This document shows, one piece after another, positions 43,638 to 53,166 of a DNA stretch of 64,000 nucleotides. The DNA comes from Acidimicrobiales bacterium (GTDB lineage: Bacteria > Actinomycetota > Acidimicrobiia > Acidimicrobiales > JAUJNH01), in NCBI GenBank assembly GCA_030448245.1, contig JAUJNH010000009.1, positions 1 to 64,000 on the forward strand, in the 5' to 3' direction. Every line of letters begins with the position of its first letter. Position 1 is the first letter of the stretch. The notes under the pieces were generated by a model that saw nothing but the letters and a program-made list of their open reading frames with translations, did not search any database and was not told where the DNA came from. The position numbers were made by a program, and so were the translations under genes.

Positions 43638-45714
43638 CAGCTGGAACCTCGGTCGCCGGAGGCGCCGGTGGTGAGCGCCGGCTGGTCCTCGCCGCCCTCG
43701 CCGCTGCCCAGCGCCGCCTGCCCGGACCCGCCGGGGGCCAGGCCCAGCAGCCGGTCGGCGTCGGGGTCGACCAGCGCGTCTTCGGGCTCGGTAGACGGCT
43801 CGAGCGCCCAGGCGATGATGGTGCACACCAGGATCAGCACGCCGAGGGCCGTGATGGCGTAGTTGGCGCCCGCCGACCGTCCGTACACCACGCCGTACAT
43901 GGCCAGGAAGATTGCCGCTGCGCCGATGATCGGGTAGTAGCTGGGCGACGGCAGGTGCACGCTCTGGCCGGGCTTGAGCCGCTCCTCGGCCGACGCCTTG
44001 ACCTTGTCGTAGTCGTCGAGGCGCTGCATGCGGCCGTCCTCGTCCTCGGTGTACTTGCGGTGCCACCAGTCGTCGACCGCGTGGACCTGGGGCGACTCGA
44101 TGAAGTTGTAGGCCGGCACCGGCGACGGGGTCGACCACTCGAGGCTGCGGGCGTCCCACGGGTCGGCCTCGACGGTCAGGTGGTCGCGCTTGTGCCGCTT
44201 GTCGGTGCGGCGCACGTTGACGAAGAACACCACGAGCCCGAGGGCGATGACGAACGACCCGACGGTCGACACCATGTTCCAGAAGTCCCAGCCCGTCCCC
44301 TCCGGGTAGGTGTAGATCCGCCTCGACATGCCCTGCAGGCCGAGGATGTGGTGGGGGGCGAAGGTGAGGTTGAAGCCGATGAGGAACAGCCAGAAGTGCA
44401 CCTTCCCCAGCCGCTCGTCGAGGATCTGGCCGAAGATCTTCGGGTACCAGAAGTAGATGCCGGCGAAGATGCCGAAGATGGCCCCGCCGAACAGCACGTA
44501 GTGGAAGTGGGCGACGATGTAGTAGGTGTCGGTCTGCTGGCGGTCGTGGGGCGACACCGAGTGGGTGACGCCCGAGAGGCCGCCGATGGTGAACATGGAG
44601 ATCAGCCCGACCGAGAACAGCATCGCCGTGGTGAAGCTGAGCGATCCCTTCCACATCGTGCCGATCCAGTTGAAGATCTTCACGCCCGTCGGCACGGCGA
44701 TGAACATGGTGGAGATCGAGAACGCGGTGATCGACACCGGCCCCAGCCCGACGGCGAACATGTGGTGGACCCACACCCCCAGCCCATGAAGCCGATGGCG
44801 ATGCCGGAGAAGACCATCACCTTGTAGCCGAACAGCGGCTTGCGGCTGAAGACGGGGATGACCTCCGACACGATGCCAAAGGCCGGCATGATCATGATGT
44901 ACACCTCGGGGTGGCCGAACAGCCAGAACAGGTGCTGCCACAGCACCGGGTCGCCGCCGTTCGCCGGGTTGAAGAAGTTGGCCCCGAAGTTGCGGTCGAA
45001 CATCAGCAGGAACAGGGCGATGGTGATGATCGGCAGGGCGAACAGCAGCAGGAACTGGGTGATCAGGCCCATCCAGGTGAAGATCGGCATGCGGAACAGG
45101 CCCATGCCGGGGGCGCGCATGTTGAGGCAGGTGGTGATCAGGTTGACCGCACCGACGGTGGATGCGATGCCGGTGATCAGCAGACCGCCGATCCAGAAGT
45201 CGATGTTGTGGCCGGGCGAGAACACGATCGAGGTGTTGGGGGCGTAGCCGAACCACCCGCCGTTGGGCATGCCGCCCAGGAACACCGACGAGTAGAGGAA
45301 CAGGCCGCCGAACAGGAACAACCAGTACGACAGCGCGTTCAGGCGGGGGAAGGCGACGTCGCGAGCGCCCACCTGCAGCGGGATCAGGTAGTTCATGAAG
45401 GCGGCCCCGAGGGGCATCACCACCAGGAACACCATCGTGGTGCCGTGCATGGTGAACACCTCGTTGTACGCGTTGGCGTCGAGGATCCGGCCGTTCGGCG
45501 AAGCCAGCTGCAGGCGGATGAGCAGGGCCTCGAACCCGCCGATGACGAAGAACGTCATGGCCGTGACGCCGTACATGATCCCGACCCGCTTGTGGTCGAT
45601 CGAGGTGATCCACGACCAGAAGCCCTCGGTCGTGGCGGGCCGCTTCAGGGCGCCGGAGGCGATGGGCCGGGGGTCGTCGGGCAGGACGGCCGGCGGTTCG
45701 AGGACGGAGGTCAT
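43637..45714 (-). CDS. ctaD: cytochrome c oxidase subunit I, split by a frameshift
   Basis: The catalytic subunit: heme a His in VFTMHGTTMVF, CuB site FGHPEVYIMIMP, VWVHHMFAVG, and HFHYVLFGG carrying heme ligands. The frame breaks in GFMGWG-VWVHH, at a run of five C (44776-44780), where one more C would restore it; with one base added the gene has 693 codons. A C-terminal domain of about 190 residues with an Asp/Gly-rich tail follows. An aerobic oxidase could not work without this gene, so sequence error is the likely cause. Confidence 0.93.
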
Positions 45715-45733
45715 GGGGGCGAAGCTTCCTCGT

Positions 45734-46843
45734 CTACGGCTGGGGCGGGCCGGCGGCGACGCCGGAGGGGATGGGGACACCCCGGAGGGCGGGGTCACCA
45801 AGCGTACGCAGGTAGGCGATCAACGAGCCGATCTCGGACTCGGTCAGGCCGAGCTTGGGCATGAGCGAGCCCGGCTTCTCGGCGGGCGGGTCACGCAGCC
45901 ACGCTCGCAGGTTGTCGTCGTTGCTCTCGAAGATGGCACCGGCGAAGGTGGCGCGCGAGTTGAAGTAGGTGAGGTTCGGCCCGGTGGCTCCGGCGGAGAC
46001 ACCGTTCACCGCATGGCAGCCCGAGCAGCCCTTCTGGAGGAACAGGGTGTAGCCCTTGGCCTCCTCGGTGGCCGTGGCCGCGTCGTCGCCGACGATGGGA
46101 TAGGTCGAGGCGCTCCGCTCGATCGAGTGGCCGGCCATCCAGCGGGCGAACTGGGCGGGCTCCTCGGCCACCACCCGCAGCCGCATGTTGGCATGGGAGA
46201 TCCCGCAGTACTCGGTGCACTGGCCGTAGTAGAAGTCGGGCTTGTCGGCCTGGATGGTCATGTGGTTCACGCGGCCCGGGATGGCGTAGATCTTTCCGGC
46301 CAGCTTCGGCGGCCAGTAGTTGTGGATCACGTCGGCGGAGGTGAGGTTCAGCTGGACCTTCCGGCCCACCGGGATGTGCAGCTCGTTGGCGGTGGCCACC
46401 ACCGTCTTGCCGTCGGCGTCTTTGTAGTTGTACTCCCACCACCACTGGTGGCCGATGACCTCGACCTGCATGGCGTCCTCGAACTGGCGGTCGAGGTAGA
46501 AGATCCTGCTGACGGTGAGCACGCCCACCACGACCAGGATCAGCGCCGGCACGACGGTCCACGTCAGCTCGAACTTGGTGCTGCCGTGGATCTGCTCCGG
46601 CCGGTCCTCCTCGCTGCGGCGCCGGAACCGGAAGACGGCGTAGACGATGAGCCCTTCGACGAACACGAACACCACGGCGGCGATCAGGAACACCGGCTTG
46701 ATCAGGTCGTGGACCGAGCGGGAGAAGGGGCCCTGCGGGTTGAGGGCGTTCTGGGGGGTGTCGGCGGCGCAGCCGGCGGCGAGGAGCACGAGGCAGGCGA
46801 GGCCGACCCCGAGGAGCCGCCGGCCGGACGAGGTGCGCTTCAT
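45734..46843 (-). CDS. ctaC: cytochrome c oxidase subunit II with fused cytochrome c
   Basis: 369 residues. Lipobox LLAAGCAA, two membrane helices, then the CuA domain with HQWWWEYNY and QCTEYCGISHANM (both Cys, His, Met). A C-terminal cytochrome c domain has GCSGCHAVNG (CxxCH) and LMPKLGLTE (axial Met). The design is that of caa3-type oxidases. It shares one base with the cupredoxin gene upstream. Confidence 0.93.
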   Translation of the reverse strand: MKRTSSGRRLLGVGLACLVLLAAGCAADTPQNALNPQGPFSRSVHDLIKPVFLIAAVVFVFVEGLIVYAVFRFRRRSEEDRPEQIHGSTKFELTWTVVPALILVVVGVLTVSRIFYLDRQFEDAMQVEVIGHQWWWEYNYKDADGKTVVATANELHIPVGRKVQLNLTSADVIHNYWPPKLAGKIYAIPGRVNHMTIQADKPDFYYGQCTEYCGISHANMRLRVVAEEPAQFARWMAGHSIERSASTYPIVGDDAATATEEAKGYTLFLQKGCSGCHAVNGVSAGATGPNLTYFNSRATFAGAIFESNDDNLRAWLRDPPAEKPGSLMPKLGLTESEIGSLIAYLRTLGDPALRGVPIPSGVAAGPPQP

Positions 46844-47952
46844 CAGGGGTGCTTCACTTCCTGCTCGCCGGAGGCGGCGCCGTGTTCGGTGTCGGCCGGC
46901 GGACCGGTCTTGACCACGACCGTGCCCACCATCCCCGGGTGGAAGTCGCAGCGGAACCAGTACTCGCCTCCGGGGGCCATCCCCACGACCTTCGGGTCGA
47001 TCAGCGTGCTGCGCCGGTTGCCGCCGCCGTCGAGCGGGAGGATGGCGATGAAGGGGCGGCCAGCTTCCCGCTCGGAGTAGAAGCCGACGTTGTGGTAGGT
47101 GCCGGCCGGATCGTCGTTCTCGAAGGTGAACCGGACGATGCCCTCGTGGAGGGTGACCTCGCTCTTGTCGTACTGGATGCCCTCGGCCCGCAGCTCGACC
47201 TCGGTGATGGCCGTCTCGCCGTGGTGCTCGATGACCCGCTCACCCCGGGCAGCCGAGGCGGCGCCGACCCCCACGACCGACACCAGGGCGAGCCCGGCGA
47301 GCCCTCCGGTGAGCCGGCGGCTGACGTTGCGGCCGCTGGCCAGGACGAGGCACCCCAGGAACAGCACGGTGGCCACCAGGGCCGAGACGACGATGGCGGC
47401 CTGCTCGGTGATCGTCAGGTACAGCCGGCTGATCGAGATGGCCACGACGGCTCCGAGGAGCACTGCCAGCACCGGGTAGGTGAACGGGCTGGTGGTGCGC
47501 CGGCTGACACGGTCGGCCAGTCGTCGGGTGACGAGCGGGTGCTCGACGAAGGCCTGGCTGAGCCAGCCGCCGGCCGCAACGGCCAGCAGGGCGACGCCCA
47601 GGTAGAACGCCGGCGCACCGGTGGCCGCGGCCACGCCCACCAGGGCCAAACCGACGGCGGCGAGGAGGGGGAACGCCGAGGCGCCGGTGGTCGGCCCGGG
47701 ATCGACGGGCCGCATCGACGGCGGAGGCGCATCGGGAGGCGTGGGCGGTTCAAGGTCGGTGTCGGCCACCGGGCGCAGGCTGGTGGCCACGGCAAAGGCG
47801 AGGGCGCCGATGATGGTGGTGACCAGCAGGGTCCCGCCGAAGTGGTCGCCGCCCCCGCCCCGCACGACGCTGAGGGGGTTGAGGTAGGCCAGGGCGAAGC
47901 CGCTGACCACGGCAGCGATGACGAGATACGCCTTGGCGACTGCGCTCAGCAC
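46843..47952 (-). CDS. polytopic membrane protein with cupredoxin domain
   Basis: 369 residues. Seven or so hydrophobic segments in the first 250 residues, then an extracytoplasmic cupredoxin-like domain: HEGIVRFTFEN, TYHNVGFYSE, WFRCDFHPGMVGTVV. His, Cys, His and Met are placed as in a type I copper site. It lies between ctaC and the subunit III-like gene. It could carry electrons or copper to the oxidase. Not a recognised named protein. Confidence 0.75.
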   Translation of the reverse strand: MLSAVAKAYLVIAAVVSGFALAYLNPLSVVRGGGGDHFGGTLLVTTIIGALAFAVATSLRPVADTDLEPPTPPDAPPPSMRPVDPGPTTGASAFPLLAAVGLALVGVAAATGAPAFYLGVALLAVAAGGWLSQAFVEHPLVTRRLADRVSRRTTSPFTYPVLAVLLGAVVAISISRLYLTITEQAAIVVSALVATVLFLGCLVLASGRNVSRRLTGGLAGLALVSVVGVGAASAARGERVIEHHGETAITEVELRAEGIQYDKSEVTLHEGIVRFTFENDDPAGTYHNVGFYSEREAGRPFIAILPLDGGGNRRSTLIDPKVVGMAPGGEYWFRCDFHPGMVGTVVVKTGPPADTEHGAASGEQEVKHP

Positions 47953-47959
47953 GGCTGCT

Positions 47960-48562
47960 TCACCGCGAGCCAGCGTAGAGGGCGCCCCACACCATGACCC
48001 AGGTGAGGGCGGCGATGTGGAGGACGATGGAGAGGGCCCGGGCGAGCTGTGGCTCGGTCGGGGAGATCTGCCGTCCTGCCGTGCGGGCCAGGGCGACCAC
48101 CAGTGCGGCGAGGCCGGCCAGCTGGGTCAGCGCCGCCACCAGCATGAAGGCGTAGAAGATCGTGCCGTAGGGGTGGGTGGCGGCTCCGAAGCCGGCCTCG
48201 TCGACGGTGAAGAGCAGCCCGTTCAGCATGGCCAGCAGCAGGAAGGCCGCCAAGCCCGCGGCCTGGGCCGTCTGGCGGCGGACGGCGTGGACCACCGACC
48301 ACACGATCCACTCGGCGGTCACCATCAGCATCGCGGCGGCGGCCAGGAGCAGCGTGCCGAAGTAGTTCTCCTTCCGCACCCCCGCGGGCGGCCACGGTGA
48401 CACCCCGGACCGGAAGGCGGTGTAGGTGCCGATCAGGGCAGCCGTGAGGACCAGCGCGGCGAGGCCGTAGAGGGCCGTCGCCACCACGACGGCGTTGCGG
48501 GACCTGGTGCGCTCGAGCACCTGGGCGGCGGGGGGCAGGGCAAGGGGTGCAGCCACGGTCAT
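47960..48562 (-). CDS. subunit III-like membrane protein
   Basis: 200 residues with five membrane segments and the general plan of oxidase subunit III (AVVVATALYGLAALVLTAALIGT in part; THPYGTIFYAFMLVAALTQ). The HGTH motif of true subunit III is absent. It overlaps the ligand-less subunit I paralogue by 4 bases, and the pair forms a second oxidase-like module of unknown function. Confidence 0.7.
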   Translation of the reverse strand: MTVAAPLALPPAAQVLERTRSRNAVVVATALYGLAALVLTAALIGTYTAFRSGVSPWPPAGVRKENYFGTLLLAAAAMLMVTAEWIVWSVVHAVRRQTAQAAGLAAFLLLAMLNGLLFTVDEAGFGAATHPYGTIFYAFMLVAALTQLAGLAALVVALARTAGRQISPTEPQLARALSIVLHIAALTWVMVWGALYAGSR

Positions 48563-50289
48563 CCCTTCTTCCCGGCGGATGTCGTGGTGGTGCTCTCGGC
48601 GCCGGACAGGTCGGCCAGGGGAGCCTCGGACCGGACGTCGGGCAGCTCGGTGAAGTTCTCGGGCGGGGGCGGGCTGGGGGCGGCCCACTCCAGCGTGACC
48701 CCGTCGGTGATGTCGGCAGGCGCAGCCCGGTTGCGACGGCGGGCAGCCATGGCCCTGGCCACGTCGAGGGCGATCACGAGCCCGGCGAGGAGCAGCAGCA
48801 CGTGGCCGACCTCGGCGATGGCGAAGCCGACCCGGGCGTCGCCCTGGGCCTCCTTGGCGTGGACCTCGGCGCCGCCGTAGCCGGCGATCGACTGCCCGAT
48901 CCCGATGGCCAGGGTGCCCCCGAGCGAGGCCAGCAGGGCCAGCCCCCCGGCGGGACCCGACAGCCCGACGCCGAACAGCTTCTTGGCCCAGTGGTGCAGG
49001 GCGCCAAAGGCGAGGAGGGTGGGCACACCGATGGTGATCAGCTCGACCATCCCCTGCCCGAGCTCGGTGCCCTCGACGCCGGTCAGCCCGGCGATCAGCG
49101 CGTTCAAGGCGGCGGCGGCGCCCACGACGATGGCGGCGGCAACGAAGCTCAACGCCAGCGTCGGCCGGACCGAGCCCTCCCGCAGCGTGGCCAGCCACAG
49201 CAGGACGAGCACCCCGGCCGCGACGGCGAAGAGGGCGGTGGGGACCGTGGCGGTGGGGAGGATGACGGCGTCGATGGTCTGGCGGTCCTGCACCCAGGCG
49301 AGGAGGGCGAACGTGACGGCGGCGAACAGCGCCCCGGCGGCCAGCACGTGGCCGGCCAGCGGGGTGACCAGGCCGGGAAGCGGGGGCAGCTTGGCCTTGA
49401 GTCCCTGCGGGACCGGTGGCGGCGGGGCGGCCAGAGGCTTGCGGACGGCCGTGGCCACGATGTCGCAGGCCGCGCCGAGCGCCGGCACCAGCAGCAGCAG
49501 CGCCTCGGGGCGGCCGTAGAGCCACAGGCCCTTCTGCCAGACGAGGTCGGCGCCGCGGCTGTCGGCGAAGAGGTTGGTGCCGCCGAAGTGCAGGTCGAGG
49601 TAGAGCACGAGCGCACAGGCCAGGAAGACCGGGGTGGCCAGCAGCGACCCGGCGGCGGCGGCGACCACGCCCCAGCTGAACAGGGGCATGCGGCCCAGGC
49701 TCATGCCGTCGGCCCGCATGATCAGCGCCGTGGTGAGCAGGTTGCCGGCGGAGAGCAGGGTGGCCAGGCCCAGCAGCAGGAAGCTGGCCAGGATGAGGTT
49801 GGTGCCGTCGTTGATCCCGCCCAGAGGGGCCTGGAGGGGCTCGCGGCCGGTGAGGCCGATGCCCGGCGGCGGGTCGATCAGGTGGCCGGCCAGGAACAGC
49901 CCGGCGCCGGCGAGGTGGGTCCACACGGCCAGGGCCTGCACGCGGGGGAAGGCCAGGCGCGACGCCCCGATCTGGAGCGGCAGGAGGTAGGTGGCCAGGC
50001 CGATCCACACCGGCGCCACCCACAGCAGGATGATCCCGGTCTCGTAGAGCGAGTAGAAGCGGCGGCTGTTGCCGCCCACGACCTGTGAGCCGGCGCTGAG
50101 CAGCTCGGCCCCGAGGGCGGAGCCGGCGGCCCGGAGGATCAGGTACAGCAGGAGCGACGCGCCGATGAGGATCAGGCCGAGGACCTTGTGGTCGGCGCTG
50201 TCGACGACGGCCTGGCCGACGGGTGACGGCGGGGCCTCCGGGGTCGAGCTGGTGCCGCCTTCGGTGGGGCGGGCCTCGGTCATGGTCAT
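48559..50289 (-). CDS. subunit I paralogue lacking heme and copper ligands
   Basis: 576 residues aligned along its length to subunit I (SADHKVLG; YLLPLQIGASRLAFPRVQAL; GGTNLFADSRGADLVWQKGLWLYGRPEALLLLVP). Each ligand is lost: the helix II heme His is Tyr82 in YSLYETG, the CuB His and cross-linked Tyr are Arg260 and Leu264 in GRPEAL, the helix VII HH is missing, and the helix X HFH reads VELIT. The fold and length are kept, so it appears to be a maintained non-catalytic protein. It starts the module downstream of ctaB. Confidence 0.8.
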   Translation of the reverse strand: MTMTEARPTEGGTSSTPEAPPSPVGQAVVDSADHKVLGLILIGASLLLYLILRAAGSALGAELLSAGSQVVGGNSRRFYSLYETGIILLWVAPVWIGLATYLLPLQIGASRLAFPRVQALAVWTHLAGAGLFLAGHLIDPPPGIGLTGREPLQAPLGGINDGTNLILASFLLLGLATLLSAGNLLTTALIMRADGMSLGRMPLFSWGVVAAAAGSLLATPVFLACALVLYLDLHFGGTNLFADSRGADLVWQKGLWLYGRPEALLLLVPALGAACDIVATAVRKPLAAPPPPVPQGLKAKLPPLPGLVTPLAGHVLAAGALFAAVTFALLAWVQDRQTIDAVILPTATVPTALFAVAAGVLVLLWLATLREGSVRPTLALSFVAAAIVVGAAAALNALIAGLTGVEGTELGQGMVELITIGVPTLLAFGALHHWAKKLFGVGLSGPAGGLALLASLGGTLAIGIGQSIAGYGGAEVHAKEAQGDARVGFAIAEVGHVLLLLAGLVIALDVARAMAARRRNRAAPADITDGVTLEWAAPSPPPPENFTELPDVRSEAPLADLSGAESTTTTSAGKKG

Positions 50290-50383
50290 CGGCGGGGCGG
50301 AGCTCCTGCTCGGGACGGTGCTCGGTCCTGCGCCGGGCGGCGCAGCTGGACGGAGGGCGGGGCCACGGTAGCCAGCGGGTCCC

Positions 50384-51289
50384 TCACCGCAGGACCAGCT
50401 GGTCGAGGGCCATGGCCGAGAACAGCAGGGTGACGTAGGTGATCGACCAGCCGAACAACCGCATGGCGTTGCCGACGGTCGAGTGGCGGAGGAGGCGCAG
50501 CGCGAAGAAGAGGAAGGCGGCGCCGAGGCCGGCCGCCGAGACCGTGTAGATCCAGCCCATGCCGGCGACGGGGGTGAACAGCAGGCTGGCCGCCCACAGC
50601 AGGACGGTGTAGGCGACGATCTGGCGCCCGGTGGCGCGGGCGTCGGCCACCACTGGCAGCATCGGCACGTCGGCGGCGGCGTAGTCCTCGCGGTACTTGA
50701 TGGCCAGCGCCCAGAAGTGGGGCGGCGTCCACACGAAGATCACGGCGAAGAGCACGAACGGGGCCCAGCTGAGGGTGCCCGTGACGGCTGACCATCCGAC
50801 CAGGACCGGCACGGCCCCGGCCGCCCCCCCGATGACGATGTTCTGCGGCGTGGTCCGCTTCAGCCACAGCGTGTAGACGAAGACGTAGAAGGCGGTGGCG
50901 CTGATCGCCAGGACGGCCGACAGCAGGTTGACGGTGCGCCAGAGGAGCAAGAAGGCCGCCACCTCGAGGCCGACGGCGAAGACGAGGGCCTCGACGGGCT
51001 GGACGACGCCGGTGACGAGCGGCCGGGCCGCCGTGCGCTTCATGAGGGCGTCGATGTCGCGGTCGTGCCACATGTTGATGGCGTTGGCCCCGCCGGCGGC
51101 GAGCGTGCCACCGGCCAGGGTGGCCACCATCAGCCACAGGGGCGGGACCCCCTTCTGGGCCACGATCATCGTGGGCAGCGTGGTGACCAGCAGCAGCTCG
51201 ATGATGCGCGGCTTGGTGAGGGCCACGAAACCGGCGACCCGTGCCTTGAGACCCGGATGGGCGAGAGCGACAGCGGCAGACACGGCCAT
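50384..51289 (-). CDS. ctaB: protoheme IX farnesyltransferase (heme O synthase)
   Basis: 301 residues of the UbiA family, nine membrane segments. The prenyl-diphosphate motif is [15 protein letters not shown] and the second Asp-rich loop is [15 protein letters not shown]. It converts heme B to heme O for the oxidase. ATG 51289 lies 69 bases from the divergent clpS start. The first gene of the leftward oxidase operon. Confidence 0.93.
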   Translation of the reverse strand: MAVSAAVALAHPGLKARVAGFVALTKPRIIELLLVTTLPTMIVAQKGVPPLWLMVATLAGGTLAAGGANAINMWHDRDIDALMKRTAARPLVTGVVQPVEALVFAVGLEVAAFLLLWRTVNLLSAVLAISATAFYVFVYTLWLKRTTPQNIVIGGAAGAVPVLVGWSAVTGTLSWAPFVLFAVIFVWTPPHFWALAIKYREDYAAADVPMLPVVADARATGRQIVAYTVLLWAASLLFTPVAGMGWIYTVSAAGLGAAFLFFALRLLRHSTVGNAMRLFGWSITYVTLLFSAMALDQLVLR

Positions 51290-51358
51290 GCTGGGCGGTG
51301 AGACTAGGGGTGGGGGGACCAAGCGGACAAAGCCGCTTGCCGTCCGCCTCGCGCGAGG

Positions 51359-51679
51359 ATGTTCGCCGTGGCACCGACGGCCCCCGTCGAGCTGGAGCGG
51401 CCCGAGGTCGAGGACGTCACGCTCGCCGACGTCCCGTGGATCGTGATCGTCTGGAACGACCCGATCAACCTCATGTCGTACGTCACCTTCGTCTTCCAGA
51501 AGCTGTTCGGGTACTCCAAGCGCAAGGCGACCGCGCTGATGCTCGATGTCCACGAGAAGGGCCGGGCCGTGGTGTCGTCCGGCACTCGCGAAGAGGCCGA
51601 GGTCGACGTCTTCCGCCTCCACGAGCACGGGCTGTGGGCCACCATGGAGAAGGACGGAACCGGCCGGGGGGACTCGTGA
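51359..51679 (+). CDS. clpS: ClpS, Clp protease adaptor
   Basis: 106 residues. [25 protein letters not shown] includes the N-degron site (NDP), then [17 protein letters not shown] and [15 protein letters not shown]. ClpS delivers N-end rule substrates to ClpAP/ClpCP. The stop overlaps the GTG of the DUF2017 gene by 4 bases, the usual actinobacterial pairing. Confidence 0.93.
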   Translation: MFAVAPTAPVELERPEVEDVTLADVPWIVIVWNDPINLMSYVTFVFQKLFGYSKRKATALMLDVHEKGRAVVSSGTREEAEVDVFRLHEHGLWATMEKDGTGRGDS

Positions 51680-52152
51680 TCCGCTTCCGCCGCCGGGTCG
51701 AGCGCCAGCGCGACGGCTCGTTCGTCGTGCGGCTCAGCGAGGACGAGCGCCGCCTCCTGGGGTCGCTCCCGGCCCAGCTCTCGGCCGTCGTCGACGCCGA
51801 GCCCCAGGACCCATGGCTCCAGCGCCTCTTCCCGACCGCCTACCCCCACGACCCCGAGCGCGAAGAGGAGTGGCGCCTGCTGATGAGCGTCGACCTCCAC
51901 GACCGGCGGCGGGCCCAGCTGAGGACGCTGGCCGAGACGGCCGGCGCCACCACCCTGACCGAGGACGAGCTGCTGACCTGGAGCCAGGCCCTGAACGACC
52001 TGCGGCTCTACCTCGGGACCCGCCTCGACCTCACCGAGGAGACGACCGAGGCCGACTTCGACGACGAGCACGACCGCGACCTGTACGCCCTCTACAGCTG
52101 GCTCGGCTACCTCCAGGAAGAAGTCATCGAAGCACTGAGCGGCGCTTTGTGA
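51676..52152 (+). CDS. DUF2017 protein
   Basis: 158 residues. [34 protein letters not shown] and YLGTRLDL fit DUF2017, a family coupled to clpS in actinobacteria and probably related to Clp proteolysis. GTG 51676 overlaps clpS. Confidence 0.85.
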   Translation: MIRFRRRVERQRDGSFVVRLSEDERRLLGSLPAQLSAVVDAEPQDPWLQRLFPTAYPHDPEREEEWRLLMSVDLHDRRRAQLRTLAETAGATTLTEDELLTWSQALNDLRLYLGTRLDLTEETTEADFDDEHDRDLYALYSWLGYLQEEVIEALSGAL

Positions 52153-52154
52153 TC

Positions 52155-52181
52155 GGGGGGAGGGCCAAAGCCCCTCCCCCC
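52155..52181. terminator. G-rich hairpin between convergent genes
   Basis: GGGGGGAGGG-CCAAA-GCCCCTCCCCCC, directly after the DUF2017 stop, with more GC hairpins up to 52310. It shares its core with the repeats at 41744-41805. It is placed where a bidirectional terminator for DUF2017 and degV would be expected. Confidence 0.5.
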
Positions 52182-52313
52182 GAACCCCCCACCGCTCGAT
52201 CGAGCCGCCTCCGGCGGCGCTCAGGCTCCTCGGAGGCGGAGCCTCCTGCGGGCCGCATGCGGGGGGGCGCCCCCGCACCCCCCCGGCGCCCCTGGCTTCG
52301 GGCGCGACTCTCC

Positions 52314-53141
52314 CTAGATGGTCGGGTAGGCGACGGCGCCGGCGGTGCCGGGGCCGCTGTGGGCGCCGACCGACGGGCCGACGCGGTAGCGGACGACCTC
52401 GCGCACCTTGGGCGAGCCGACCAGGCGGGCTTCGAGGGCCTCCCACAGCGGCGCCGCCGCCCTGTCGGCCACCGATACCCCGACCCGCAGGCCGCCGCCC
52501 AGGCCGAGCACGTAGGCGGCCATCTGGTCGCAGGCATCGTCGAGTGACGTGGCGCGGCCGACGGGCTGGACCTTCCCGCCGACCAGAGACAGCACCGGGA
52601 TGCCGCCCTCGTCCTTGATGTCGGATCTGAGGCGGCCGCCGGCCCGCACGAGGTCGAGTGCTCCCACCACGAAGACGTTGCCGACCGACCCCGCCACCGC
52701 TTCGGCGATCTTCACCACCTCCTCGACCGAAGCGCCGTCCTCGGCCGCCTCGGCGGCCTCCCACGTGCAACAGCCGACGGCGAACGAGGCGGTGTGGGTG
52801 TCGACCAGGTGCGCCGGGACGGGCGCCATCTCGGCGGCGATGCGGGCCGCGTCGAAGGTCGAGCTGACCTCACTCCCCGTGTGGATGCTGACGATCTCCG
52901 TGACGCCGCGGGCCGCAAGGTCGCCCCACACCTCGAGGAACCGGCCGGGGGACGGAGCCGCCGTCTGCACGCTGGGGTTGGCCCGCCCGAACCGGTCCCA
53001 AAAGGTGTCGGCGTCGATGTCGATGCCCTCCCGGTGCTCGACACCGTCGACGGTGACGGTCAGCGGGACGACGCCGATCCCGTACCGGCCGATCAGCTCG
53101 GGTGGCAGCTGCGCCCCCGAATCCGTGCAGAAGCCGAGCAC
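52314..53141 (-). CDS. DegV family fatty acid-binding protein
   Basis: 275 residues. FCTDSGAQLPPELIGRYGI, VPLTVTVDG, QTAAPSPGRF, SIHTGSEVSSTFDAAR and DTHTASFAVG match the DegV family, which binds fatty acids and supplies fatty acid kinase. A TAGGTT box lies 8 bases before GTG 53141, so the mRNA may be leaderless. Confidence 0.85.
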   Translation of the reverse strand: MLGFCTDSGAQLPPELIGRYGIGVVPLTVTVDGVEHREGIDIDADTFWDRFGRANPSVQTAAPSPGRFLEVWGDLAARGVTEIVSIHTGSEVSSTFDAARIAAEMAPVPAHLVDTHTASFAVGCCTWEAAEAAEDGASVEEVVKIAEAVAGSVGNVFVVGALDLVRAGGRLRSDIKDEGGIPVLSLVGGKVQPVGRATSLDDACDQMAAYVLGLGGGLRVGVSVADRAAAPLWEALEARLVGSPKVREVVRYRVGPSVGAHSGPGTAGAVAYPTI

Positions 53142-53166
53142 CCGGTGGAACCTAGCCTCAGGTGTC

